From NCBI GenBank assembly GCA_036365145.1, contig JAEOAD010001943.1, positions 1-64,000 of the forward strand: a stretch of DNA of 64,000 bases, written 5' to 3'. A program made the position numbers and the translations under genes. The notes beneath the pieces are model-generated. The model searched no databases, was not told where the DNA came from, and worked only from the letters and a program-made list of their open reading frames with translations. Shown here piece by piece: positions 9,230 through 19,834 of this stretch (the first letter of the stretch is position 1; every line of letters begins with the position of its first letter). The DNA comes from Orientallactaga sibirica (taxonomy: Eukaryota > Chordata > Mammalia > Rodentia > Dipodidae).

Positions 9230-12200
9230 GGTTGAGTGCAGCAAGTTCAAACTTTCCTATTTTGTGTAATCTAACAAGATGTACAAGTTAGTGGATTCGC
9301 GTCATTTCTAAATTACTTTCCTTAGAAAACAAACATTTTTAGTACCGAACACTGTACTTTGTGAAGTAAGTTAATTCGGTTCTAGGAATCAGTTTCCTTT
9401 GTACAAAGATGGTTGAGTTTAGCAAGTTCAAACTTTCCTTGTTAATGTAATCTAAAAAGATGTCCAAGTTAGTAGATTTGCCTCATTGGTAAAGTAGTTC
9501 GTTGAGAAAACAAACATCTTCATTGCCGAACATTGTACTGTGTGAAAAAGCTCCTTCGGTTCTAGAATTCAGTTGCTTTCCTACAAAGATGGTTGAGTGC
9601 AGCAAGTTCAAACTTTCCTTGTTAATGAAATCTAAAAAACATGCACAACTTAGTAGATTGGCCTCATTTCTAAAGCAGTTTTTTTAGAAAAGAAACATGT
9701 TCATTACCTAACACTGTCCGGTGTGAAATAAGTTAATTCGCTGCTAGGAATCAGTTTAATTTCTACAAAGAAGGTTGAGTGCAGCAAGTTCAAACTTTCC
9801 TTGTTAATGTAATCTAAAAAGATGGCCAAGTTAGTAGATTCACCTCATTTGTAAGGTTTTTTTTTAGAAAATAAACATCTTTATTGCCGAACATTGTACT
9901 GTGTGAAATAAGCTAATTGGTTCTAGGAATCAGTTGTTTTCCTACAAAGAAGGTTGAGTACAGCAAGTTCAAACTTTCCTTGTTAATGTAATCTAAAAAG
10001 ATGTCCAAGTTAGTAGATTTGCCTCATTTCTAAAGTAGTTTTCTTTAGTAAACAAACCTTCACTGCCAAACTTTGTACTGTGTGAAATGAGCTAATTCGG
10101 TTCTAGGAATCAGTTTACTTTCTACGAAGATGGTTGAGTTTAGCAAGTTCAAACTTTCCTTGTTAATGTAAACTAAAAAGATGGCCAAGTTAGAAGATTC
10201 TCCTGATTTGTAAAAGTACGTTTGTTGAGAAAACAAACATCTTCATTGCTTCTAACATTGTACTGTGTGAAATAAGCTCATTCCGTTCTAGGAATCACTT
10301 GCTTTCCTACAAAGAAGGTTGAGTGCAGCAAGTTCAAACTTTCCTAGTTAATGGAATCTAAAAAGATGTACAACTTAGTAGATTGGCCTCATTTCTAAAG
10401 TAGTTTGTTTTAGAAAAAAACATCTTCAGTACCAACACTGTACTGTGTGAAATAAGTTAATTCGCTTCTAGGAATCAGTTTAATTTCTACGAAGAAGGTT
10501 GAGTGCTGCAAGTTCAAACTTTCCTAGTTTGTGTAATCTAAGAAGATGTACAAGTTAGTAGATTCGGTTCATTTCTAAAGTAGTTTCTTTAGAAAAGAAA
10601 CATCTTCAGTACCTAACATTGTACTGTGTGAAATAAGGTAATTCGGTTCTAGGAATCAGTTTAATTTCTACAAAGATGGTTGAGTGCAGCAAGTTCAAAC
10701 TTTCCTAGTTAATGTAATCTAAAAAGACCTCCATGTTAGTAGATTTGCCTCATTTGTAAAGTAGTTTGTTTAGAAAACAAACATCTTCATTGCCAAACAT
10801 TGTACTGTGTGAAATAAGCTCATTCGGTTCTAGGAATCAGTTGTTTTCCTACAAAGAAGGTTGAGTACAGCAAGTTCAAACTTTCCTTGTTAATGTAATT
10901 AAAAAGATGCACAAGTTAGTAGATTGGCCTCATTTCTAAAGTAGTTTCTTGAGAAAAGAAACATCTTCATTACCAAACACTGTACTGTGTGAAATAAGTT
11001 AACTCGGCTTCTAGGAATCAGTATAATTTCCGACAAAGAAGGTTGAGTGCAGCAAGGTCAAACTTTCCTAGTTTGTGTAATCTAACAAGATGTACAAGTT
11101 AGTAGATTCGCCTCATTTCTAAAGTAGTTTTTTAGAAAAGAAACATCTTCATTGCCGAACATTGTACTGTGTGAAATAAGTTAATTCGTTCTAGGAATCA
11201 GTTTGCTTTTTAACAAAGAAGGTTGAGTGCAGCAAGTTCAAACTTTCCTTGTTAATGTAATCTAAAAAGATGGCCAAGTTAGTAGATTCGCCTCATTTGT
11301 AAATAGTTTCTTGAGAAAACAAACATTTTCATTGCCGAACATTGTACTGTGTGAAATAAGCTAATTCGGTTGTAGGAATCACTTGCTTTCCTACAAAGAA
11401 GGTTGAGTGCAGCAAGTTCAAACTTTCCTTGTTAATGTAATCTAAAAGATGTACAACTTGGTAGATTGGCCTCATTTCTAAAGTAGTTTGTTTAGAAAAC
11501 AAACATCTTCATTACCTAACATTGTACTGTGTGAAATAAGCTAGTTCCGTTCTAGGAATCACTTGCTATCCTACAAAGAAGGTTGAGTGCAGCAAGTTCA
11601 AACTTTCCTAGTTTGTGTAATCTAACAAGATGTACAAGTTAGTGGATTCACGTCATTTGTAAATTAGTTTCTTGAGAAAACAACATCTTCAGTACCCAAA
11701 CACTGTACTGTGTGAAATAAGTTAATTCGGTTCTAGCATTCAGTTTCCTTTCTACAAAGATGCTTGAGTGCAGCAAGTTCAAACTTTCCTTGTTAATGTA
11801 ATCTAAAAAGATGTCCAAGTTAGTAGATTCGCCTCATTTCTAAAGTAGTTTCTTTAGAAAACAAACATCTTCATTGCCAAACATTGTACTGTGTGAAATG
11901 AGCTAATTGATTTCTAGGAATCAGTTGCTTTCCTACAAAGAAGGTTGAGTGCAGCAAGTTCAAACTTTCCTAGTTTGTGTAATCTAACAATATGTACAAG
12001 TTAGTAGATTCGTGTCATTTCTAAATTAGTTTCTTGAGAAAACAAACATCTTCATTGCCAACACTGTACTGTGTGAAATAAGTTTATTGGGTTCTAGGAA
12101 TCAGTTTGCTTTCTACAAAGATGGTTGAGTGCAGCAAGTTAAAACTTTCCTTGTTAATGTAATCTAAAGATGCACAACTTAGTAGATTGGCCTCATTTCT

Positions 12201-13022
12201 AAAGTAGTTTCTTTAGAAAACAAACATCTTCATTGCCGAAAATTGTACTGTGTGAAATAAGTTAATTCGTTCTAGGAATCACTTGCTTTCTACAAAGAAG
12301 GTTGAGTGCAGCAAGTTCAAACGTTCCTTGTTAATGTAATCTAAAAAGATGTACAAGTTAGAAGATTCACCTCATTTGTAAAGTACTTTGTTGAGAAAAC
12401 AAACATCTTCATTGCCTAACATTGTACTGTGTGAAATAAGCTCATTTGGTTCTAGGAATCAGTTGCTTTCCTACAAAGAAGGTTGAGTGCAGCAAGTTCA
12501 AACTTTCCTAGTTTGTGTAATCTAAAAAGATGCACAACTTAGTAGATTGGCCTCATTTCTAAAGTAGTTTGTTGAGAAAACAAACATCTTCATTACCTAA
12601 AATTGTACTGTGTGAAATGAGTTAATTCGGTTCTAGGAATCACTTGCTTTCCTACAAAGAAGGTTGAGTGCAGCAAGTTCAAACTTTCCTAGTTTGTGTA
12701 ATCTAACAAGATGTACAAGTTAGTAGATTCGCCTCATTTCTAAAGTAGTTTCTTTAGAAAACAAACATCTTCATTACTGAGCATTGTACTGTGTGAAATA
12801 AGTTAATTCCATTCTAGGAATCACTTGCTTTCCTACAAAGAAGGTTGAGTGCAGCAAGTTCAAACTTTCCTAGTTTGTGTAATCTAAAAAGATGGCCAAG
12901 TTAGTAGATTCGCCTCATTTGTAAAGTAGTTTCTTGAGAAAACAAACATCTTCATTGCCTAACGTTGTACTGTGTGAAATAAGCTAATTCGTTCTAGGAA
13001 TCACTTGCTTTCCTACAAAGAA
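9230..13022 (+). repeat. Left copy of a ~3.8-kb dispersed duplication (offset ~6.81 kb)
   Basis: Anchor by anchor, 9230, 9411, 9591 and onward to 12843 pair with 16042, 16222, 16400 and onward to 19655 at offsets of 6805-6812 bp. Rare words are shared: AAACATTTTTAGT, TGTACAAAGATGG, AAAAGCTCCTTCGG, GCAAGGTCAAAC, ACTTGGTAGATTGG, AATCTAACAATATGTACAAG, GTTTATTGGG, TACTGAGCA with TTAATTCCATTCTAGG. Going right, this copy increasingly carries array-consensus words (CATTGCCTAAC, TTGAGAAAACAAAC, CTACAAAG) where the other copy keeps CAGTACCGAAC, TTTAGAAAAGAAAC and CTACGAAG. It merges into the uniform block at about 13 kb. Confidence 0.85.
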
Positions 13023-13747
13023 GGTTGAGTGCAGCAAGTTCAAACTTTCCTAGTTTGTGTAATCTAACAAGATGTACAAGTTAGTAGATTCGCCTCATTT
13101 CTAAAGTAGTTTCTTGAGAAAACAAACATCTTCATTGCCTAACATTGTACTGTGTGAAATAAGCTAATTCGGTTCTAGGAATCACTTGCTTTCCTACAAA
13201 GAAGGTTGAGTGCAGCAAGTTCAAACTTTCCTAGTTTGTGTAATCTAAAAAGATGTACAAGTTAGTAGATTCGCCTCATTTCTAAAGTAGTTTGTTGAGA
13301 AAACAAAACATCTTCATTGCCGAACATTGTACTGTGTGAAATAAGCTAATTCGGTTCTAGGAATCACTTGCTTTCCTACAAAGAAGGTTGAGTGCAGCAA
13401 GTTCAAACTTTCCTAGTTTGTGTAATCTAACAAGATGTACAAGTTAGTAGATTCGCCTCATTTCTAAAGTAGTTTCTTGAGAAAACAAACATCTTCATTG
13501 CCGAACATTGTACTGTGTGAAATAAGCTAATTCGGTTCTAGGAATCACTTGCTTTCCTACAAAGAAGGTTGAGTGCAGCAAGTTCAAACTTTCCTAGTTT
13601 GTGTAATCTAACAAGATGTACAAGTTAGTAGATTTGCCTCATTTCTAAAGTAGTTTCTTGAGAAAACAAACATCTTCATTGCCTAACATTGTACTGTGTG
13701 AAATAAGCTAATTCAGTTCTAGGAATCACTTGCTTTCCTACAAAGAA

Positions 13748-13870
13748 GGTTGAGTGCAGCAAGTTCAAACTTTCCTAGTTTGTGTAATCTAACAAGATGT
13801 ACAAGTTAGTAGATTGGCCTCATTTCTAAAGTAGTTTCTTGAGAAAACAAACATCTTCATTGCCAAAGAA
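13748..13870 (+). repeat. Deleted monomer, 123 bp
   Basis: Within the uniform block this unit lacks about 58 bp. CATCTTCATTGCC joins directly to AAAGAAGG near 13864, removing the TGTACTGTGTG region and the whole second dyad (TAGGAA...TTCCTA). The following unit also has GTTGAGGGCAGC. It is the shortest monomer I found in the window. Confidence 0.93.
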
Positions 13871-14773
13871 GGTTGAGGGCAGCAAGTTCAAACTTTCCTA
13901 GTTTGTGTAATCTAACAAGATGTACAAGTTAGTAGATTCGCCTCATTTCTAAAGTAGTTTCTTGAGAAAACAAACATCTTCATTGCCGAACATTGTACTG
14001 TGTGAAATAAGCTTAATTGTTCTAGGAATCACTTGCTTTCCTACAAAGAAGGTTGAGTGCAGCAAGTTCAAACTTTCCTAGTTTGTGTAATCTAACAAGA
14101 TGTACAAGTTAGTAGATTCGCCTCATTTCTAAAGTAGTTTCTTGAGAAAACAAACATCTTCATTGCCTAACATTGTACTGTGTGAAATAAGCTAATTGGT
14201 TCTAGGAATCACTTGCTTTCCTACAAAGAAGGTTGAGTGCAGCAAGTTCAAACTTTCCTAGTTTGTGTAATCTAACAAGATGTACAAGTTAGTAGATTTG
14301 CCTCATTTCTAAAGTAGTTTCTTGAGAAAACAAACATCTTCATTGCCGAACATTGTACTGTGTGAAATAAGCTAATTCAGTTCTAGGAATCACTTGCTTT
14401 CCTACAAAGAAGGTTGAGTGCAGCAAGTTCAAACTTTCCTAGTTTGTGTAATCTAACAAGATGTACAAGTTAGTAGATTCGCCTCATTTCTAAAGTAGTT
14501 TCTTGAGAAAACAAACATCTTCATTGCCTAACATTGTACTGTGTGAAATAAGCTAATTCGGTTCTAGGAATCACTTGTTTTCCTACAAAGAAGGTTGAGT
14601 GCAGCAAGTTCAAACTTTCCTAGTTTGTGTAATCTAACAAGATGTACAAGTTAGTAGATTCGCCTCATTTCTAAAGTAGTTTTTGAGAAAACAAACATCT
14701 TCATTGCCGAACATTGTACTGTGTGAAATAAGCTAATTCGGGTTCTAGGAATCACTTGCTTTCCTACAAAGAA

Positions 14774-14954
14774 GGTTGAGTGCAGCAAGTTCAAACTTTC
14801 CTAGTTTGTGTAATCTAACAAGATGTACAAGTTAGTAGATTCGCCTCATTTCTAAAGTAGTTTCTTGAGAAAACAAACATCTTCATTGCCGAACATTGTA
14901 CTGTGTGAAATAAGCTAATTCGGTTCTAGGAATCACTTGCTTTCCTACAAAGAA
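14774..14954 (+). repeat. Representative 181-bp monomer (array consensus type)
   Basis: This is a clean example of the unit. From the GG anchor, the order is: GGTTGAGTGCAGCAAGTTC; AAACTTTCCTAGTTTGTGTA; ATCTAACAAGATGTACAAGT; TAGTAGATTCGCCTCATT; TCTAAAGTAGTTTCTTGAG; AAAACAAACATCTTCATTG; CCGAACATTGTACTGTGTG; AAATAAGCTAATTCGG; TTCTAGGAATCACTTGC; TTTCCTACAAAGAA. It combines a gamma-type front (CTAGTTTGTG, GATGTACAAG) with a rear half common to many subtypes. It holds three CG dinucleotides, at GATTCGCC, TGCCGAAC and ATTCGGTT; these are the positions that vary most among neighbours. It has no ORF of note, no CENP-B-box-like word and no telomeric motif. Confidence 0.95.
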
Positions 14955-15677
14955 GGTTGAGTGCAGCAAGTTCAAACTTTCCTAGTTTGTGTAATCTAAC
15001 AAGATGTACAAGTTAGTAGATTCGCCTCATTTCTAAAGTAGTTTCTTGAGAAAACAAACATCTTCATTGCCAACATTGTACTGTGTGAAATAAGCTAATT
15101 CGGTTCTAGAATCACTTGCTTTCCTACAAAGAAGGTTGAGTGCAGCAAGTTCAAACTTTCCTAGTTTGTGTAATCTAACAAGATGTACAAGTTAGTAGAT
15201 TCGCCTCATTTCTAAAGTAGTTTCTTGAGAAAACAAACATCTTCATTGCCGAACATTGTACTGTGTGAAATAAGCTAATTCGGTTCTAGGAATCACTTGC
15301 TTTCCTACAAAGAAGGTTGAGTGCAGCAAGTTCAAACTTTCCTAGTTTGTGTAATCTAACAAGATGTACAAGTTAGTAGATCGCCTCATTTCTAAAGTAG
15401 TTTCTTGAGAAAACAAACATCTTCATTGTTTAACATTGTACTGTGTGAAATAAGCTAATTCGGTTCTAGGAATCACTTGCTTTCCTACAAAGAAGGTTGA
15501 GTGCAGCAAGTTCAAACTTTCCTAGTTTGTGTAATCTAACAAGATGTACAAGTTAGTAGATTTGCCTCATTTCTAAAGTAGTTGTTTGAGAAAACAAACA
15601 TCTTCATTGCAAGATCAACATTGTACTGTGTGAAATAAGCTAATTGTTTATAGGAATCACTTGCTTTCCTACAAAGA

Positions 15678-16041
15678 AGGTTGAGTGCAGCAAGTTCAAA
15701 CTTTCCTAGTTTGTGTAATCTAACAAGATGTACAAATTAGTAGATTCGCCTCATTTCTAAAGTAGTTTCTTGAGAAAACAAACATCTTCATTGCCAAACA
15801 TTGTACTGTGTGAAATAAGTTAATTCGGTTCTAGGAATCAGTTTGCTTTCCTACAAAGAAGGTTGAGTGCAGCAAGTTTAAACTTTCCTTGTTAATGTAA
15901 TCTAAAAAGATGTACAAGTTAGTAGATTCACCTCATTTCTAAAGTAGTTTGTTGAGAAAACAAACATCTTCATTGCCGAACATTGTACTGTGTGAAATAA
16001 GCTAATTCGGTTTTAGGAATCATTTGCTTTCCTACAAAGAA
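15678..16041 (+). repeat. Transition monomers between uniform block and right duplication copy
   Basis: Two 181-183 bp monomers. The one just before (anchor 15495) ends with a small insertion, CATTGCAAGATCAACATTG, where others have CATTGCCGAACATTG, and TTGTTTATAGG for TTCGGTTCTAGG. After this the sequence re-enters the register of the 9.23-kb block. Confidence 0.8.
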
Positions 16042-19000
16042 GGTTGAGTGCAGCAAGTTCAAACTTTCCTATTTTGTGTAATCTAACAAGATGTACAAGT
16101 TAGTAGATTCGCCGTCATTTCTAAATAGTTTCTGAGAAAACAAACATTTTTAGTGCCGAACATTGTACTTTGTGAAATAAGTTAATTCGGTTCTAGGAAT
16201 CAGTTTCCTTTGTACAAAGATGGTTGAGTTTAGCAAGTTCAAACTTTCCTTGTTAATGTAATCTAAAAGATGTCCAAGTTAGTAGATTTGCCTCATTGGT
16301 AAAGTAGTTGTTGAGAAAACAAACATCTTCATTGCCGAACATTGTACTGTGTGAAAAAGCTCCTTCGGTTCTAGAATTCAGTTGCTTTCCTACAAAGAAG
16401 GTTGAGTGCAGCAAGTTCAAACTTTCCTTGTTAATGAAATCTAAAAAGATGCACAACTTAGTAGATTGGCCTCATTTCTAAAGCAGTTTTTTTAGAAAAG
16501 AAACATGTTCAGTTGTTTAACACTGTACGGTGTGAAATAAGTTAATTAGCTTCTAGGAATCAGTTTAATTTCTACAAAGAAGGTTGAGTGCAGCAAGTTC
16601 AAACTTTCCTTGTTAATGTAATCTAAAAAGATGGCCAAGTTAGTAGATTCACCTCATTTGTAAAGTAGTTTTTAGAAAATAAACATCTTTATTGCCGAGT
16701 ATTGTACTGTGTGAAATAAGCTCATTCGGTTCTAGGAATCAGTTGTTTTCCTACAAAGAAGGTTGAGTACAGCAAGTTCAAACTTTCCTTGTTAATGTAA
16801 TCTAAAAAGATGTCCAAGTTAGTAGATTTGCCTCATTTCTAAAGTAGTTTCTTTAGTAAACAAAACCTTCACTGCCAAACTTTGTACTGTGTGAAATGAG
16901 CTAATTCGGTTCTAGGAATCAGTTTACTTTCTACAAAGATGGTTGAGTTTAGCAAGTTCAAACTTTCCTTGTTAATGTAATCTAAAAAGATGGCCAAGTT
17001 AGAAGATTCTCCTGATTTGTAAAGTACGTTGTTGAGAAAACAAACATCTTCATTGCCGAACATTGTACTGTGTGAAATAAGCTCATTCCGTTCTAGGAAT
17101 CACTTGCTTTCCTACAAAGAAGGTTGAGTGCAGCAAGTTCAAACTTTCCTTCTTAATGGAATCTAAAAATATGCACAACTTAGTAGATTGGCCTCATTTC
17201 TGAAGTAGTTTCCTTAGAAAAGAAACATCTTCAGTACCGAACACTGTACTGTGTGAAATAAGTTAATTCGCTTCTAGGATTCAGTTTAATTTCTACGAAG
17301 AAGGTTGAGTGCTGCAAGTTCAAACTTTCCTAGTTTGTGTAATCTAAGAAGATGTACAAGTTAGCGCATTCGGTTCATTTCTAAAGTAGTTTCTTTAGAA
17401 AAGAAACATCTTCAGTACCGAACAATGTACTGTGTGAAATAAGGTAATTCGGTTCTAGGAATCAGTTTAATTTCTACAAAGATGGTTGAGTGCAGCAAGT
17501 TCAAACTTTCCTTCTTAATGTAATCTAAAAAGACCTCCATGTTAGTAGATTTGCCTCATTTGTAAAGTAGTTTGTTTAGAAAAAACAAACATCTTCCTTG
17601 CCAAACATTGTACTGTGTGAAATAAGCTCATTCGGTTCTAGGAATCAGTTGTTTTCCCTTAAAGAAGGTTGAGTACAGCAAGTTCAAACTTTCCTTGTTA
17701 ATGTAATTTAAAAAGATGCACAACTTAGTAGATTGGCCTCATTTCTAAAGTAGTTTCTTTAGAAAAGAAACATCTTCAGTACCAAACACTGTACTGTGTG
17801 AAATAAGTTAACTTCGCTTCTAGGAATCAGTATAATTTCGATGAAGAAGGTTGAGTGCAGCAAGGTCAAACTTTCCTAGTTCGTGTAATCTGACAAGATG
17901 TACAAGTTAGTGGATTCGCCCCTTTTCTAAAGTAGTTTTTTTTAGAAAAGAAACATCTTCAGTACCGAACACTGTACTGTGTGAAATAAGTTAATTCGCT
18001 TCTAGGAATCAGTTTAATTTTTAAGAAGACGGATGAGTGCAGCAAGTTCAAACTTTCCTTGTTAATGTAATCTAAAAAGATGGCCAAGTTAGAAGATTCG
18101 CCTCATTTGTAAATACTTTGTTGAGAAAAACAAACATTTTCATTGTTTAACATTGTACTGTGTGAAATAACCTCATTCGGTTGTAGGAATCAGTTGCTTT
18201 CCTACAAAGAAGGTTGAGTGCAGCAAGTTCAAACTTTCCTTGTTAATGTAATCTAAAAAGATGCACAACTTGGTAGATTGGCCTCATTTCTAAAGTAGTT
18301 TGTTTAGAAAACAAACATCTTCGTTACCGAACACTCTACTATGTGAAATAAGCTAGTTCCGTTCTAGGAATCACTTGCTATCCTACAAAGAAGGTTGAGT
18401 GCAGCAAGTTCAAACTTTCCTAGTTTGTGTAATCTAACAAGATGTACAAGTTAGTGGATTCACGTCATTTGTAAATTAGTTTCTTGAGAAAACAACATCT
18501 TCAGTACCGAACACTGTACTGTGTGAAATAAGTTAATTCGGTTCTAGCATTTAGTTTCCTTTCTACGAAGATGCTTGAGTTTAGGAAGTTCAAACTTTCC
18601 TTGTTAATGTAATCTAAAAAGATGTCCAAGTTAGTAGATTCGCCTCATTTCTAAAGTAGTTTCTTTAGAAAACAAACCTTCATTTCCAAACATTGTACTG
18701 TGTGAAATGAGCTAATTGATTTCTAGGAATCAGTTGCTTTCCTACGAAGAAGGTTGAGTGCAGCAAGTTCAAACTTTCCTAGTTTCTGTAATCTAACAAT
18801 ATGTACAAGTTAGTGGATTCGTGTCATTTCTAAATTAGTTTCTTTAGAAAACAAACATCTTCAGTACCGAACACTGTACTGTGTGAAATAAGTTTATTGG
18901 GTTCTAGGAATCAGTTTCCTTTCTACGAAGATGGTTGAGTTTAGCAAGTTAAAACTTTCCTTGTTAATGTAATCTAAAGATGCACAACTTAGTAGATTGG

Positions 19001-19834
19001 CCTCATTTCTAAAGTAGTTTCTTTAGAAAAGAAACATCTTCAGTACCGAAAACTGTACTGTGTGAAATAAGTTAATTCGCTTCTAGGAATCAGTTTAATT
19101 TCTCCGAAGAAGGTTGAGTGCAGCAAGTTCAAACGTTCCTTGTTAATGTAATCTAAAAAGATGTCCAAGTTAGAAGATTCACCTCATTTGTAAAGTACTT
19201 TGTTCAGAAAACAAACATCTTCATTGCCTAACATTGTACTGTGTGAAATAAGCTCATTCGGTTCTAGGAATCAGTTGCGTTCCTATAAAGAAGGTTGACT
19301 GCGGCAAGTTCAAACTTTCCTTGTTAACGTAATCTGAAATGATGCACAACTGAGCAGATTGGCCTCATTTCTAAAGTAGTTTGTTTAGAAAACAAACATC
19401 TTCATTACCGAAAACTGTACTATGTGAAATGAGCAAGTACGGTTGTAGGAATCACTTGCTTTCCTACGAAGAAGGTTGAGTGCAGCAAGTTCAAACTTTC
19501 CTAGTTTGTGTAATCTAACAAGATGTACAAGTTAGTGGTTTCACGTCGTTTCTAAATCGGTTTCTTTAGAAAACAAACATCTTCAGTACTGAGCAATGTA
19601 CTGTGTGAAATAAGTTAATTCCATTCTAGGAATCAGTTTCCTTTCTACGAAGATCGTTGAGAGCAGCAAGTTCAATCTTTCCTTGTTAATGTCATCCAAA
19701 AGATGGCCAAGTTAGCAGAGTCAACTCATTTGTATAATAGCTTGTTGAGAAAATTAACATCTTTATAGCCTAACATTGTACTGTGTGAAATAAGCTAGTT
19801 CCGTTCTAGGTATCACTTGCTTTCCTATGAAGAA
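16042..19834 (+). repeat. Right copy of the ~3.8-kb dispersed duplication
   Basis: This pairs with 9230-13022 at an offset of about 6.81 kb, or 38 monomers. It keeps more subtype-specific bases than the left copy, for example TTTAGAAAAGAAACATC with CAGTACCGAAC and CTACGAAG, so it looks closer to the ancestral arrangement. It has odd spots of its own: GATTCGCCGTCATT with TTTCTGAGAAAAC near 16110-16140, TTGTTTAACACTG near 16513, and TTTTCCCTTAAAGAAGG near 17655. Reverse-strand openings at 16253-16456 and 16869-17063 are repeat-derived and not genes. Confidence 0.85.

Larger units (their letters stand above)
13023..15677 (+). repeat. Highly homogenised block of ~15 near-identical monomers
   Basis: Anchors at 13023, 13204, 13386, 13567, 13748, 13871, 14051, 14231, 14412, 14593, 14774, 14955, 15134, 15315, 15495 and 15678 give mostly 180-181 bp spacing. 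By eye the monomers are almost identical. Differences are nearly confined to three spots: GATTCGCC/GATTTGCC/GATTGGCC; TGCCGAAC/TGCCTAAC/TGTTTAAC/TGCCAAC; and CTAATTCGG/CTAATTCAG/CTAATTGG. Elsewhere in the window neighbouring monomers differ at many more sites. This is the youngest-looking amplification here, unless the uniformity is an assembly artefact. Confidence 0.92.

Noticed and set aside
9502..9687. Forward open frame of 61 codons
   Set aside because: It spans one monomer of the array and is opened by chance substitutions. Related monomers carry stops.
13023..15677. Regular repeats resembling a CRISPR array
   Set aside because: The period is 181 bp with no unique spacers; the whole unit repeats. 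It is satellite DNA, not repeat-spacer structure.
16253..16456. Reverse-strand open frame of 67 codons
   Set aside because: Satellite-derived like the others, with similar peptide words in a different order. No evidence of coding.
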